DNA of 64,000 bases, from contig JAKRSF010000008.1 in the NCBI GenBank assembly GCA_022402445.1, forward strand, positions 496,001 through 560,000. The letters run 5' to 3'. Made by a program: the position numbers and the translations under genes. The DNA is from Cyanobacteriota bacterium (GTDB taxonomy: Bacteria > Cyanobacteriota > Cyanobacteriia > CACIAM-69d). Under the pieces are notes generated by a model. The model saw only the letters and a list, made by a program, of their open reading frames with translations. It made no database searches and was not told the DNA's origin. Positions 56,606-64,000 of the stretch are shown here, one piece after another (position 1 is the first letter of the stretch; every line of letters begins with the position of its first letter).

Positions 56606-57937
56606 CTAGGCTTGCACCGGTTCGAGGGTACCCTCAGGATGGCTGACCAGCAACGATCGGTAGAGATGATCGAGCTGTTCGGCGACCCCGGCCCAACTGA
56701 AATGCTGTTCGACGCGATCGCGTCCGGCGGCCCCGAGGCGATCGCGCAGGGCGGGCTCCCCGAGCAGGGTATCCATGGCCTTCGCCAGGGCGATCGCCTC
56801 ACCGGGGGGCACCCGCAGGCCCGTTTCCCCATCCAGGACCGAATAGCTCAGGCCCCCCACATCGCTCACAATGACCGGGGTGCGGCTGGCCATGGCCTCC
56901 ACCGCCACCAGACCAAAGGGTTCGTAGTAGCTCGGCACCACGCAGGCATCGGCGGCGGCGTAGTAGAGGGGCAGATCCCCATCGCGGATGCGTCCGGTGA
57001 ACTGCACCACATCCCCCAACTCCAGCACCGCCACGAGGGCTTGGATCCGCCGCTGTTCCGCATCGTCCGACTGGCCGGGACGGCTGCCGCCACCAATGAT
57101 GGCCCGAAAGGTTGGATCGCTCCGGTGCTGGCAGGCGGCGATCGCGGCGAGGAAAGTTTCTAACCCCTTGCGCCGGTCAAAGCGCCCCACATACAGCACC
57201 AATTTTCCCTGGGGATCGAGCCCCAACCGCTGGCGGGCCGTGGCGCGATCGACCTGGCCAAACCGCTCAATATCCGTCCCGCAGGGCACAATCTGCACCG
57301 TCCCCGCCGCCGACACCAGCGATCGCAAATCCCGCATTTCCTGGGGACTCGTCGCCACCACACAGTTCACCCGCTCCAGACAGCGCCGCTCCACCGCCAG
57401 CCGCCGCTGGGCCACCGCCGGGAGGGCTGGGGTTGCGGGGAAAGCCTGCCCGGAAGCCGAATCCAAAACCGGATCTAGGGCCGCGATCGCCCCCCCCTCC
57501 AGCGCCGTGCCATACTTCACCGCCCCAATGGAATGGTAGGTATGCACCTGGGGAATCCCCAACGCTGCCGCCAACTCCATCCCCACCCAGCTAGAGAGCC
57601 AGTAGTTGGAATGGATCAGGTCATAGCGCCGCCGGTGCTGGGCGGTCCAGGCCAGCCACTGATCCACAAACGCCGGTAAATGCTCAAAGAGGCGATCGCG
57701 GGGGATAAACTCCACCGGCCCCGCCGCCAGCCGCACCGTCCGACAGTGGGGACCGTGCCACACCTCGCGATCGTCCGCCGGATTCACCCAGCGGGTAAAC
57801 ATATCCACCCGCCAGCCCCGCCGCGCCAGGGCCTCCCCCACGGCGCGCACATAAACATTTTGGCCCCCCGCCTCCTCCCGGCCAATTTCAGCGGCCGGGT
57901 CACCATGGACCGAAATCAATGCCAGGGATGGGGACAT
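56606..57937 (-). CDS. Glycosyltransferase family 4, MshA/SPS-like
   Basis: This is a 443-residue GT-B enzyme. It opens MSPSLALISVHGDPAAEIGREEAGGQNVYV, whose GGQNVYV loop is typical of the sucrose-phosphate synthase and MshA-like branch. The donor domain shows VLYVGRFDRRKGLETFLAAI and the E-x7-E motif EPFGLVAVE, where a nucleotide sugar binds. It transfers a sugar with retention of configuration; sucrose-related or glycolipid products are possible. The start at 57937 gives the normal N-terminus. It leads the second glycosyltransferase gene in a probable operon. Confidence 0.9.
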   Translation of the reverse strand: MSPSLALISVHGDPAAEIGREEAGGQNVYVRAVGEALARRGWRVDMFTRWVNPADDREVWHGPHCRTVRLAAGPVEFIPRDRLFEHLPAFVDQWLAWTAQHRRRYDLIHSNYWLSSWVGMELAAALGIPQVHTYHSIGAVKYGTALEGGAIAALDPVLDSASGQAFPATPALPAVAQRRLAVERRCLERVNCVVATSPQEMRDLRSLVSAAGTVQIVPCGTDIERFGQVDRATARQRLGLDPQGKLVLYVGRFDRRKGLETFLAAIAACQHRSDPTFRAIIGGGSRPGQSDDAEQRRIQALVAVLELGDVVQFTGRIRDGDLPLYYAAADACVVPSYYEPFGLVAVEAMASRTPVIVSDVGGLSYSVLDGETGLRVPPGEAIALAKAMDTLLGEPALRDRLGAAGRDRVEQHFSWAGVAEQLDHLYRSLLVSHPEGTLEPVQA

Positions 57938-58338
57938 GGAATCAGAACTCGCGGCAGGGACTAGACAAGCGCTCGGGTAGGGGGCCAGACCGGTCCCTGG
58001 GGCTCTTGACTCCCATTTTACCGTGGTGCCCTGGGCTCTCCCTTGCGGCTGCGACCCCCTGCGATCGCGCCATAACCTGATGCCCCGCTCCGGCCCCCCG
58101 CGATCGCCCCATCACGATTTGTAAAGGCCACGGCGACCAGCGATCGAGCCCCCTCCACCGCCCCGGACCCAATGCCAGAGCCCCCGCAAGCCCCCCTTGA
58201 GTCAATCCGTTGAAAGGTAACTTTGTTTTTTCTGTATTGGTTGCTACAGTTGACCCAAGAACTGAGATATCATGACAAATGCAAGGGCATCAACCCCCTG
58301 CCGATCTATCTCTAACTCGCCCAAGCGGAGGGTCCGTC
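57938..58338. other. Divergent spacer holding the NtcA-type promoter
   Basis: This is a 401-base gap. The first 260 bases are GC-rich without signals. From 58210 on, the region turns AT-rich and contains the NtcA box and -10 described separately, then a leader of about 60 bases with GGAGGG at 58327 before the small gene. Confidence 0.5.
58234..58273 (+). promoter_or_regulatory. NtcA-activated-type promoter: GTA-N8-TAC with -10 TATCAT
   Basis: GTA (58234-58236), eight bases, TAC (58245-58247), then 20 bases to TATCAT (58268-58273). Known: NtcA-activated cyanobacterial promoters have GTA-N8-TAC followed 20-24 bases later by TAN3T. Both motif and spacing match exactly. Transcription should start near 58280, about 60 bases before the small gene. 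Confidence 0.8.
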
Positions 58339-58500
58339 ATGTTTGGAGTCAAGCGTCATCGCCTTTCGGTTCAAGAAGTTGCCGCCCGCCATCGGGATAA
58401 CCTGCGGCACAATCTGGAGCGTCGTCTGGAAGCTGCCCGCGCCCGGGGGAATGACGAGCTGGTGCGTCAACTGGAAGCGGAAGCGGATTATTTGAAGTAG
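58339..58500 (+). CDS. Small conserved-type cyanobacterial protein (53 residues) under an NtcA-type promoter
   Basis: This is a 53-residue, highly charged, helical protein: FGVKRHRLSVQEVAARHRDN, then an amphipathic stretch ending LVRQLEAEADYLK. Charged and Leu residues recur in a heptad-like pattern over most of its length. The ATG at 58339 has GGAGGG six bases upstream; an in-frame ATG at 58279 would fall at the predicted transcription start, so it is not used. The NtcA box upstream suggests a role in nitrogen control. Small NtcA-regulated proteins such as PirA and the glutamine-synthetase inhibitors IF7/IF17 are the obvious comparisons, but I could not align it to any of them. Confidence 0.8.
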   Translation: MFGVKRHRLSVQEVAARHRDNLRHNLERRLEAARARGNDELVRQLEAEADYLK

Positions 58501-58689
58501 GTCATCGGCGGCGGGCCTTGGCCGGGAATCCTGAGGCTGGTGTTGTGGCCGGGATGGATGGCACGGGGCCGCGATCGCGACTGGCTTGGTGGGGTGGGGG
58601 CGTGATGGAAACGGAAGCGATGGCCCCGATCCCGAAAGGCTTCAGACCATGGATGCTTCCCCTTCAATAGCCCCGTTCTGGTCTGGAAC

Positions 58690-58728
58690 CGAAGCGAGGA
58701 AATGCTGCCCGAGCGTTTCCTCGCTTCG
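58690..58728. terminator. Perfect 13-bp hairpin between convergent genes
   Basis: CGAAGCGAGGAAA (58690-58702) and TTTCCTCGCTTCG (58716-58728) form a perfect stem with a 13-base loop. There is no U tract on either side. It lies 190 bases after the small gene and 41 bases past the stop of the convergent gene, so it may be a two-way 3' structure or an RNA-stability element rather than a classical terminator. Confidence 0.55.
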
Positions 58729-58768
58729 TGTATTGGGGCTGGTTTTGGTGCTGTTGGGTAAATGTGCC

Positions 58769-59776
58769 CTAGGGGCGGGGGGTGGGGGGGCTGAGGCGAT
58801 CGCCCGGATCGGGGACGGGGGTCGCTGTGGGGAGGGGGGGCCGCTGGCCGGAGAGGGTTTGGATTTCGGCGAGGAGGGCGGCCTGTTCGCGGTTGAGGGC
58901 ATCGAGGCGGGCGATCGCTTTGCTGAGGCGATCGCGCGGGGCTGGGGTGAAGCGATCGCCGTAGAGCCGTTCAAAGGTTCGGTCAATTTCCGCCAAATCT
59001 GGCCGATGGAGCCGCTGGGCGAGCGATCGCCCCAGGACTATCGGCAGGGCCACCACCATCCGTCCCATGCCATAGCCCACAAAACTCAGGAGGCCGCTGA
59101 GGAGGCTGAGGGTCACCAGCAAAATTCCCACGCTCCAGAGGGGATGACCCCAGGCCCAGGCCCCGAGGGGGTGAGCGTCGATCCACTGGTGGCCCAGATC
59201 CAGGAGGCGATCGCGGAAGGCATCGGGCCGCAGTTTCCGCAGGGCGGTGAGGGTCTCGGCGATCGCATCGAAGCGGGCGATCGCGCGGGTTTGGCCGTCA
59301 GCGATCTGGTCATGCCACTGATCTAGCCATGGCTTCAGGCGGTCCTTGAGCCAGTGGTTCTCCAGGATGGGGGCCAGGGTGTGCTGGAGGCGGTCCTGGG
59401 TCGCCACGATCGCCCCGGTCCACTGCTCATGCCCGCGATCGACCGCAGTTTCCAGGTTGGTTTGGGCGCGCTCCAGCCGCTCCAGCAGGGCCGCCCGCAC
59501 GGGCACCAGCCAGGGGGTATTGGCCGCCTGGGTCGCCGCATCGGTGAGCACCTCAGGGTCCACCTCGGGGGCCGCCGGGGCCGGGGGGACCGCAGGCGGC
59601 AGGGGAAGCGGAGACGATAATGGGGAAGACAGTTCGGAAGCCACAGGCAAACTCAAGGGACGCGGTGAATCAGACGATGGGACAGGGGATTGGCCGAGGG
59701 GCACAGGCATTCGAGGCCAGGGCACGGGGCGCAGCGGGGACGCGGCAGCCCAGGCTACCGCTAAAGCCAAAGTCAA
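58769..59776 (-). CDS. Unknown membrane protein with helical domain
   Basis: This is a protein of up to 335 residues. From the TTG at 59776 it has a short hydrophobic head (LALAVAWAAAS) that may be a signal or anchor; an ATG at 59710 would omit it. A Pro/Ser-rich stretch to about residue 70 is followed by a long amphipathic helix region (RAALLERLERAQTNLETAVDR and on). Two membrane helices lie at about 210-255 (VGILLVTLSLLSGLLSFVG and MVVALPIVLGRSLA), and the tail is charged and helical. No family was recognised. Its 5' end overlaps the divergent DUF3370 gene by up to 100 bases, so one of the two starts is probably misplaced. Confidence 0.65.
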   Translation of the reverse strand: MTLALAVAWAAASPLRPVPWPRMPVPLGQSPVPSSDSPRPLSLPVASELSSPLSSPLPLPPAVPPAPAAPEVDPEVLTDAATQAANTPWLVPVRAALLERLERAQTNLETAVDRGHEQWTGAIVATQDRLQHTLAPILENHWLKDRLKPWLDQWHDQIADGQTRAIARFDAIAETLTALRKLRPDAFRDRLLDLGHQWIDAHPLGAWAWGHPLWSVGILLVTLSLLSGLLSFVGYGMGRMVVALPIVLGRSLAQRLHRPDLAEIDRTFERLYGDRFTPAPRDRLSKAIARLDALNREQAALLAEIQTLSGQRPPLPTATPVPDPGDRLSPPTPRP

Positions 59777-61239
59777 ATTCTAGCCATTGGGGGTCCGTTG
59801 GGGGCTGGCGATGGGGCTTCGCGATCGCGGGATTCCTGCTGCTGACCTGGGGGACGACCGGCGCGATCGCCAACCCACCCGCCCCGGCCCCACCGGAGAC
59901 CGTGCGCCGCCCCCAAGATATCCGACCCCTGGCACCGGGCCTCGATCGCATCCCCGTATTCAACAGCAATAGCCCAGAACTGGTGCTCCGGCCCGGTATT
60001 TTGCTCTCCAGCTTTCCCCCCACGGGCCTCGGTCCAGGATCGCCCCCCTTCGCCGCCCCCGAGGCCCATCTGGACTTTGCCTTCCGCGATCGCTTTGACC
60101 TATTCGCCCACCACATCGCCAGGGCCGATCCCCCCGAGGATTTGCGCACCCTGTATCTAGGCGTCCTAGCGGGCAACCCCGGCCCCGAGCCGGTCACCGT
60201 CCGCCTCCTGCGCGGCGCGAGCTACCTCAGCCAGCCCGATGCCCCCTTTGTGCCCATGGCCCCCTGGCAGCTCAACCCCCAGGGCCGGATCTTTTCGGGA
60301 CCGGGCGATCGCGCCGTTGCCACCGTCCTGCGGGGCCAGCGCGATGAAACCCTGCCCGCCAGCGTGGTTGTGCCCCCCGGCGGCTATGCCCTCCTGCTCA
60401 ATGCCCCGATCCCCGTCCGTGACCTGACCCCCCCCCTCAATGGCCGCTCCACCCTGCTGCACCTCCAGGGCAGCGCGCAGCCGATTTATCTCGCCAGCAT
60501 GGCCCAATTTGGCGGCGGCCCCGACGGCGATCGCCCCCCCACCCTGGCGGATTGGCAAACCCTTTTAGCCAGCGGATCCCTGGCCGGTCCGCGCGATCGC
60601 GCCCCCAGCGATCCCCAAATCCCCGGCCCCCTGATCTATGGCCGCGTTGCGGGCATTGCCCTCGGTTCCCGCTGGACCGCCCGCCTCACGGACGACCAAG
60701 CCAGTGGGGTATCAAGCGGCGATCGCCTCACGATCCCCGACGCGGGCCAAGCCATCTCCTGGGGCATCAGCACCCTCGCGGGCGGCACCCTCGGCACCGG
60801 CCAGATCCAAACCGCCCCCCTCCTGCGGCGCTACCCCGACACCGCCTACGCCGCCCACGGCAACTACGGCATCGCCTATGACCTCACCCTGCCGCTCCAT
60901 AACCCCCGCGATCGCCCCCAGACCGTTGAGCTGCGCCTAGAAACCCCCCTCAAATTCGATCAACCGGCGGCGAACCAACCCAGGGGCCTCGACTTCTTCA
61001 AAACCCCCGCCACCGCCACCTTCTTCCGGGGCAGCGTCCGGGTGCGCTACCGCAGCGATCGCGGCCTCCCCCAGACCCGCTATGTGCATCTCGTCCAAAC
61101 CCGAGGCTCCAGCGGCGATCCCCTCGTGAAGCTCACCCTTGGTCCGGGCCAAAATCGCCTCGTGCGCGTCGAATTGATCTACCCCCCCGACGCCACGCCC
61201 CCCCAGGTTCTGACCCTGATAACTAATAACAATCCCTAG
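59677..61239 (+). CDS. DUF3370 exported protein
   Basis: This is a 520-residue protein with a signal-like helix (WGFAIAGFLLLTWGTTGAIA) after a basic head. The mature part starts with RRPQDIRPLAPGLDRIPVFNSNSPELV, the hallmark of DUF3370, followed by GILLSSFPP and PEAHLDF blocks and a beta-rich body ending NRLVRVELIYPPDATPPQ. DUF3370 proteins are found almost only in cyanobacteria and are probably periplasmic or outer-membrane associated; no activity is known. The ATG at 59677 is chosen; an ATG at 59620 would add 19 residues and enlarge the overlap with the divergent gene. The head is unusually long before the signal helix. Confidence 0.85.
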   Translation: MGQGIGRGAQAFEARARGAAGTRQPRLPLKPKSNSSHWGSVGGWRWGFAIAGFLLLTWGTTGAIANPPAPAPPETVRRPQDIRPLAPGLDRIPVFNSNSPELVLRPGILLSSFPPTGLGPGSPPFAAPEAHLDFAFRDRFDLFAHHIARADPPEDLRTLYLGVLAGNPGPEPVTVRLLRGASYLSQPDAPFVPMAPWQLNPQGRIFSGPGDRAVATVLRGQRDETLPASVVVPPGGYALLLNAPIPVRDLTPPLNGRSTLLHLQGSAQPIYLASMAQFGGGPDGDRPPTLADWQTLLASGSLAGPRDRAPSDPQIPGPLIYGRVAGIALGSRWTARLTDDQASGVSSGDRLTIPDAGQAISWGISTLAGGTLGTGQIQTAPLLRRYPDTAYAAHGNYGIAYDLTLPLHNPRDRPQTVELRLETPLKFDQPAANQPRGLDFFKTPATATFFRGSVRVRYRSDRGLPQTRYVHLVQTRGSSGDPLVKLTLGPGQNRLVRVELIYPPDATPPQVLTLITNNNP

Positions 61240-61358
61240 AACTTGTATTCGTTGCTACTGAAGGAATGAACAAGTCAAGGTTGTCAATCCGCGCCGATGC
61301 TTAACAAATTGTATATATTAGGAAAACGCAGAATTCCCACAAAGTTTTGGAGTGGCTT

Positions 61359-62072
61359 ATGACTGCTCGCGTTGCTCCCGCCCTCGAACCATTGGCGGGT
61401 GGGCATGGCAGACGAGCTACGCTACGGAGCGTGTTCGAATCAATCACGGCGGAAAGCTGTCCCTATCGCTACAATTTCCATCTTCATTCGGTTTTCTCGG
61501 ACGGTTGTTTGACGGCGGATGCCATTATTTCCCAGGCAATTCAGCATGGCCTGGAGGGTTTGACGATTACGGATCATCACAGTGTTGATGGCTATTTTGC
61601 CGCCCGCCGTTGGCTTGATCATCGCCATCAGGATGGCTGGGGCCATGGTCCATCCCTATCCCTCTGGACGGGGGTTGAAATTACGGCGGAGTTGTTGGGG
61701 ACGGCGGTTCATATTTTGGGCTATGACTTTGATCCCAATGGGGTGGCGATCGCGCCTTACCTGACGGGCCAGGAGGTGGAAGGGGACGAGCTGCGATCGG
61801 CGGGGGCGGTGATCCAGGCGATCCATCGCAGCGGCGGCATCGCGGTTCTGGCCCATCCCATGCGCTACCGGCTGGCGGCGGAACTGCTGGTGGATGCGGC
61901 GGCGGCGTTGGGGATTGATGGCCTAGAGGCGTTCTATGCCTACAAAAATCCTGAACCCTGGGCCGCGAGCCCCGAGCAAACCGCGCGATCGCTCCAGCTA
62001 GCTGAGCAGTTCGATCTATTGACCACCTGCGGCACCGACTCCCACGGGCCAAGCATCCTGCGGCGGCTGTAG
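61359..62072 (+). CDS. PHP-domain phosphoesterase
   Basis: This is a 237-residue PHP protein. The four metal motifs are YNFHLHSVFSDG, ITDHHSVDGY, GIAVLAHPMRY and CGTDSHGPS. They supply the His and Asp ligands of a trinuclear site, as in RNase AM/TrpH-like proteins that hydrolyse phosphoesters of nucleotides or short RNA. The ATG at 61359 is preceded six bases upstream by GGAG. A TATATT (61314-61319) in an AT-rich stretch is the likely -10. Residues 17-27 (GGHGRRATLRS) are encoded by a segment containing GCTACGCTACGGAGCG, which resembles short repeats of other cyanobacteria. A terminator hairpin follows. Confidence 0.88.
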   Translation: MTARVAPALEPLAGGHGRRATLRSVFESITAESCPYRYNFHLHSVFSDGCLTADAIISQAIQHGLEGLTITDHHSVDGYFAARRWLDHRHQDGWGHGPSLSLWTGVEITAELLGTAVHILGYDFDPNGVAIAPYLTGQEVEGDELRSAGAVIQAIHRSGGIAVLAHPMRYRLAAELLVDAAAALGIDGLEAFYAYKNPEPWAASPEQTARSLQLAEQFDLLTTCGTDSHGPSILRRL

Positions 62073-62414
62073 GTCCGGCGTAATCTGAGACGGTTCCCCA
62101 TCAATCCATCAATCAATTAACCAAGCCATTTATCAATGTCTGCAGTCGGCCCCGGTCAGGTCGGCTTTTTTTGGCCCTGGGGGAACGGTTCCCGGCCCTG
62201 TGCCACCGTCGGAATTGCCCCGTGCGCTTGCCCAAATTGGCCCATTGCTTTTGCCCTAGAAGGTGGGGCTGGGAAGCGGCCCCCGCGATCGCGCCGCCGG
62301 GGTGACCCAAGGGATTTCGGCTAGAATCCGATAGGTCTAAGGGCCTCCGACATCCTGATCCCCCCCGGTCATTGCCGGTCCCTCGCGTCTCCTCCTCCCC
62401 CCTAAGAATTCCAC
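62073..62414. other. Spacer between PHP gene and amiC
   Basis: This 342-base gap holds the PHP terminator. The remaining sequence (62180-62414) is GC-rich and should contain the amiC promoter and leader. No clear promoter hexamers or operator were seen, and no gene is supported. Confidence 0.45.
62145..62172 (+). terminator. Intrinsic terminator after the PHP gene
   Basis: GTCGGCC (62145-62151) pairs with GGTCGGC (62159-62165) over seven positions, two of them G-U, with a seven-base loop. Seven T follow. It lies 73 bases past the stop. Confidence 0.65.
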
Positions 62415-63950
62415 ATGGTCCTTGCACGTACCCTGCGCCGTTTGACCGTTAGCGCCCTTACCGGCTCGATCATTGCCCTTGCAGGATCCTTGCCCGCCCT
62501 GGCGGCGGAACTGGTGAACTGGCGGTTTGACAGCGGCCGCAATCAACTGATCTTCACCACGGATCAAGCCGTCCAGCCCCGGGCCCAGTTGATCGAAAAT
62601 CCTACACGGCTGGTGGTGGACCTGCCGGGGGTGAATTGGCGGCGGGTCACGGCGGAGCAAACCTACGGGGGGGCGGTGCGATCGGTGCGCATTGGCCAGG
62701 TGCAGCCCGGTACGGCTCGCATTGTGGTGGAGCTAGCGCCCGGTTTTCGGATGGATGCTAATGGGGTGCGGGTCCAGGGCCTTGCGCCCAACCAGTGGTC
62801 CGTGCAGTTGCCCACCCCCACCCGTGATGGCCGCAGTGGTCCGGGGGGCGCGATCGTCACCCAACCTGCCCCGGAGGGGGTTCAGCAGGAGCGCTGGGTG
62901 CCTCGGGCCTTGGCGGAAATCCTCGAATCCCAGGGGCGATTGCCCGCCACTACCCAGGTGGGCAATGTGTCCCTCGGGGAGGATGGCATTTTTCTGGAGA
63001 CCAGCGGCGGTACACCGGCGGCTACGGTGTCGCGCAGCAGCGATCGCCGCTTCATCTATGTGGATCTACAAAATGCCACCCTGGCGACGGGGGCGGCGCG
63101 GGATAACCTGGTGCGCCGGTTGGGGGTGCAGCGGCTGATTTTGCAGGATTTGGGGGGCAATCCGCCTAGGGTGCGCCTGACGCTGCTGGTTGATCGCGAG
63201 AGCCCGGACTGGTCCGCGATCGCGGAGACGGGGGGGACCGTTGCGGTGAAGCCCACGGGACAGTCGGTGGCGGGGACGGGCGATCGCCCCAGCGGTGGCC
63301 AACGGATCCCGATCTTGCCGCCCACCTCCCGCACGCCGGTGCCGGTGAATCCCCAGCCGCTGCCGCCGCCGACGGTGACGCCCGGTGAGGTGGGACCGCT
63401 GCCCCGCCCCCAGGGACGCTATCGGATCGTGATTGATCCGGGCCACGGGGGCCAAGATCCCGGCGCGGTGGGCATCGGCGGCCTGCGGGAAAAGGACGCG
63501 GTGCTCGACATCAGCCGCCAGGTGTCCGCCCTGCTGGAGCAACAGGGGATGCAGGTGATCATGACCCGGACGGATGACTATTTCGTGACCCTGGAGGGGC
63601 GCGCGGTGATGGCGAACCGGGCCAATGCCAACCTCTTCGTGAGTATCCACGCCAATGCCATCAGCCTCAGCCGCCCGGATGTGAATGGGGTTGAAACCTA
63701 CTACCTACAGAGCGGGCAGGCCCTGGCCCAGACCATCCACAACAGCATCCTGCAGACGTTCCCCTACATGCGCAACCGGGGGGTGCGGCAGGCGCGTTTC
63801 TATGTGCTGCGCAATACGCAGATGCCAGCGGTGCTGGTGGAGACGGGGTTTGTGACGGGGCAGCAGGATGCGGCGCTGCTGAGTGATCCGCGCTGGCGAT
63901 CGCAGATGGCCGGGGCGATCGCGCGGGGGATTTTGACCTATTTGCGGTAG
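62415..63950 (+). CDS. amiC: N-acetylmuramoyl-L-alanine amidase with AMIN domains
   Basis: This is a 511-residue exported enzyme. A signal peptide (MVLARTLRRLTVSALTGSII, cleaved near LPALAAE) is followed by an AMIN domain (about 33-130). A second AMIN-like domain follows (about 185-285, LGEDGIFLETSGGTPA and on), then a Pro-rich linker and an Amidase_3 domain (about 335-510). The zinc ligands are the His of DPGHGGQDPG, the Glu of LREKDAVL and the His of SIHANA; the Glu of VETGF is catalytic. It cuts the amide between MurNAc and L-Ala in septal peptidoglycan; in filamentous cyanobacteria AmiC makes the nanopores of septal junctions. Whether this organism is filamentous is not known. Confidence 0.95.
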   Translation: MVLARTLRRLTVSALTGSIIALAGSLPALAAELVNWRFDSGRNQLIFTTDQAVQPRAQLIENPTRLVVDLPGVNWRRVTAEQTYGGAVRSVRIGQVQPGTARIVVELAPGFRMDANGVRVQGLAPNQWSVQLPTPTRDGRSGPGGAIVTQPAPEGVQQERWVPRALAEILESQGRLPATTQVGNVSLGEDGIFLETSGGTPAATVSRSSDRRFIYVDLQNATLATGAARDNLVRRLGVQRLILQDLGGNPPRVRLTLLVDRESPDWSAIAETGGTVAVKPTGQSVAGTGDRPSGGQRIPILPPTSRTPVPVNPQPLPPPTVTPGEVGPLPRPQGRYRIVIDPGHGGQDPGAVGIGGLREKDAVLDISRQVSALLEQQGMQVIMTRTDDYFVTLEGRAVMANRANANLFVSIHANAISLSRPDVNGVETYYLQSGQALAQTIHNSILQTFPYMRNRGVRQARFYVLRNTQMPAVLVETGFVTGQQDAALLSDPRWRSQMAGAIARGILTYLR

Positions 63951-64000
63951 GGCCGTTGGGGGGATAACCGACGGCGTGGGGCCGGTCAGGGGCGGGCGTT

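Overview
The window is a chromosomal stretch of a GC-rich cyanobacterium. The octamer GCGATCGC (HIP1) recurs at very high density in genes and spacers. The gene set is typically cyanobacterial: a BicA bicarbonate transporter, an NhaS3-type antiporter, the circadian kinase SasA, C5-pathway haem/chlorophyll genes (hemL, hemE), a SelD-oxidoreductase fusion, a DUF3370 protein and an NtcA-type promoter. No species is assigned. About 50 protein genes were identified; one (a glycosyltransferase) runs off the left edge. No tRNA, rRNA, CRISPR array, prophage or transposase gene was seen.

Layout. 0-6 kb: glycosyltransferase, bicA, a small membrane protein, nhaS3-like antiporter, nitrilase. 6.4-14 kb: dnaA; a CIRCE-controlled groEL without groES; and a Ser/Thr kinase followed by a membrane-anchored caspase-fold protein that lacks the His-Cys dyad. 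14.5-18.5 kb: manC, a YciI protein, overlapping hypA-hypB with a very His-rich HypB, and an unknown anchored protein. 18.5-25 kb: selD fusion, glutaredoxin, ppc. 25-30 kb: lgt, pyrH-frr, then prxQ, nudix, alpha/beta-fold protein and larB, closely spaced. 30-40 kb: CHASE2 cyclase, universal stress protein, pgk, hemL, YdcF-like protein, K+ channel. 40-50 kb: obg, sensor kinase, hemE, SDR, sasA, DUF1400 hydrolase. 49.6-64 kb: ABC exporter, DUF697 protein, chemoreceptor, alpha-amylase, two glycosyltransferases, a small protein behind an NtcA promoter, DUF3370 protein, PHP phosphoesterase and amiC.

The most unusual signal is a family of short mobile-looking elements (about 110-175 bp). Their inverted ends are CCGTAGGGG...CCCCTACGG, each end can form a hairpin, and they share a similar internal core. 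Five full-length copies and two partial ones lie between genes at 5.0-46.4 kb. In four neighbouring genes the TAG stop codon is the TAG inside the element end, and one copy supplies the stop for both of its convergent neighbours.

Other points of interest are the kinase/pseudo-caspase pair, the alpha/beta-fold protein with Gly in place of the nucleophile, the K+ channel with a C-terminal zinc ribbon, the NtcA-promoter small protein, and intrinsic terminators whose stems are built from HIP1-like palindromes.
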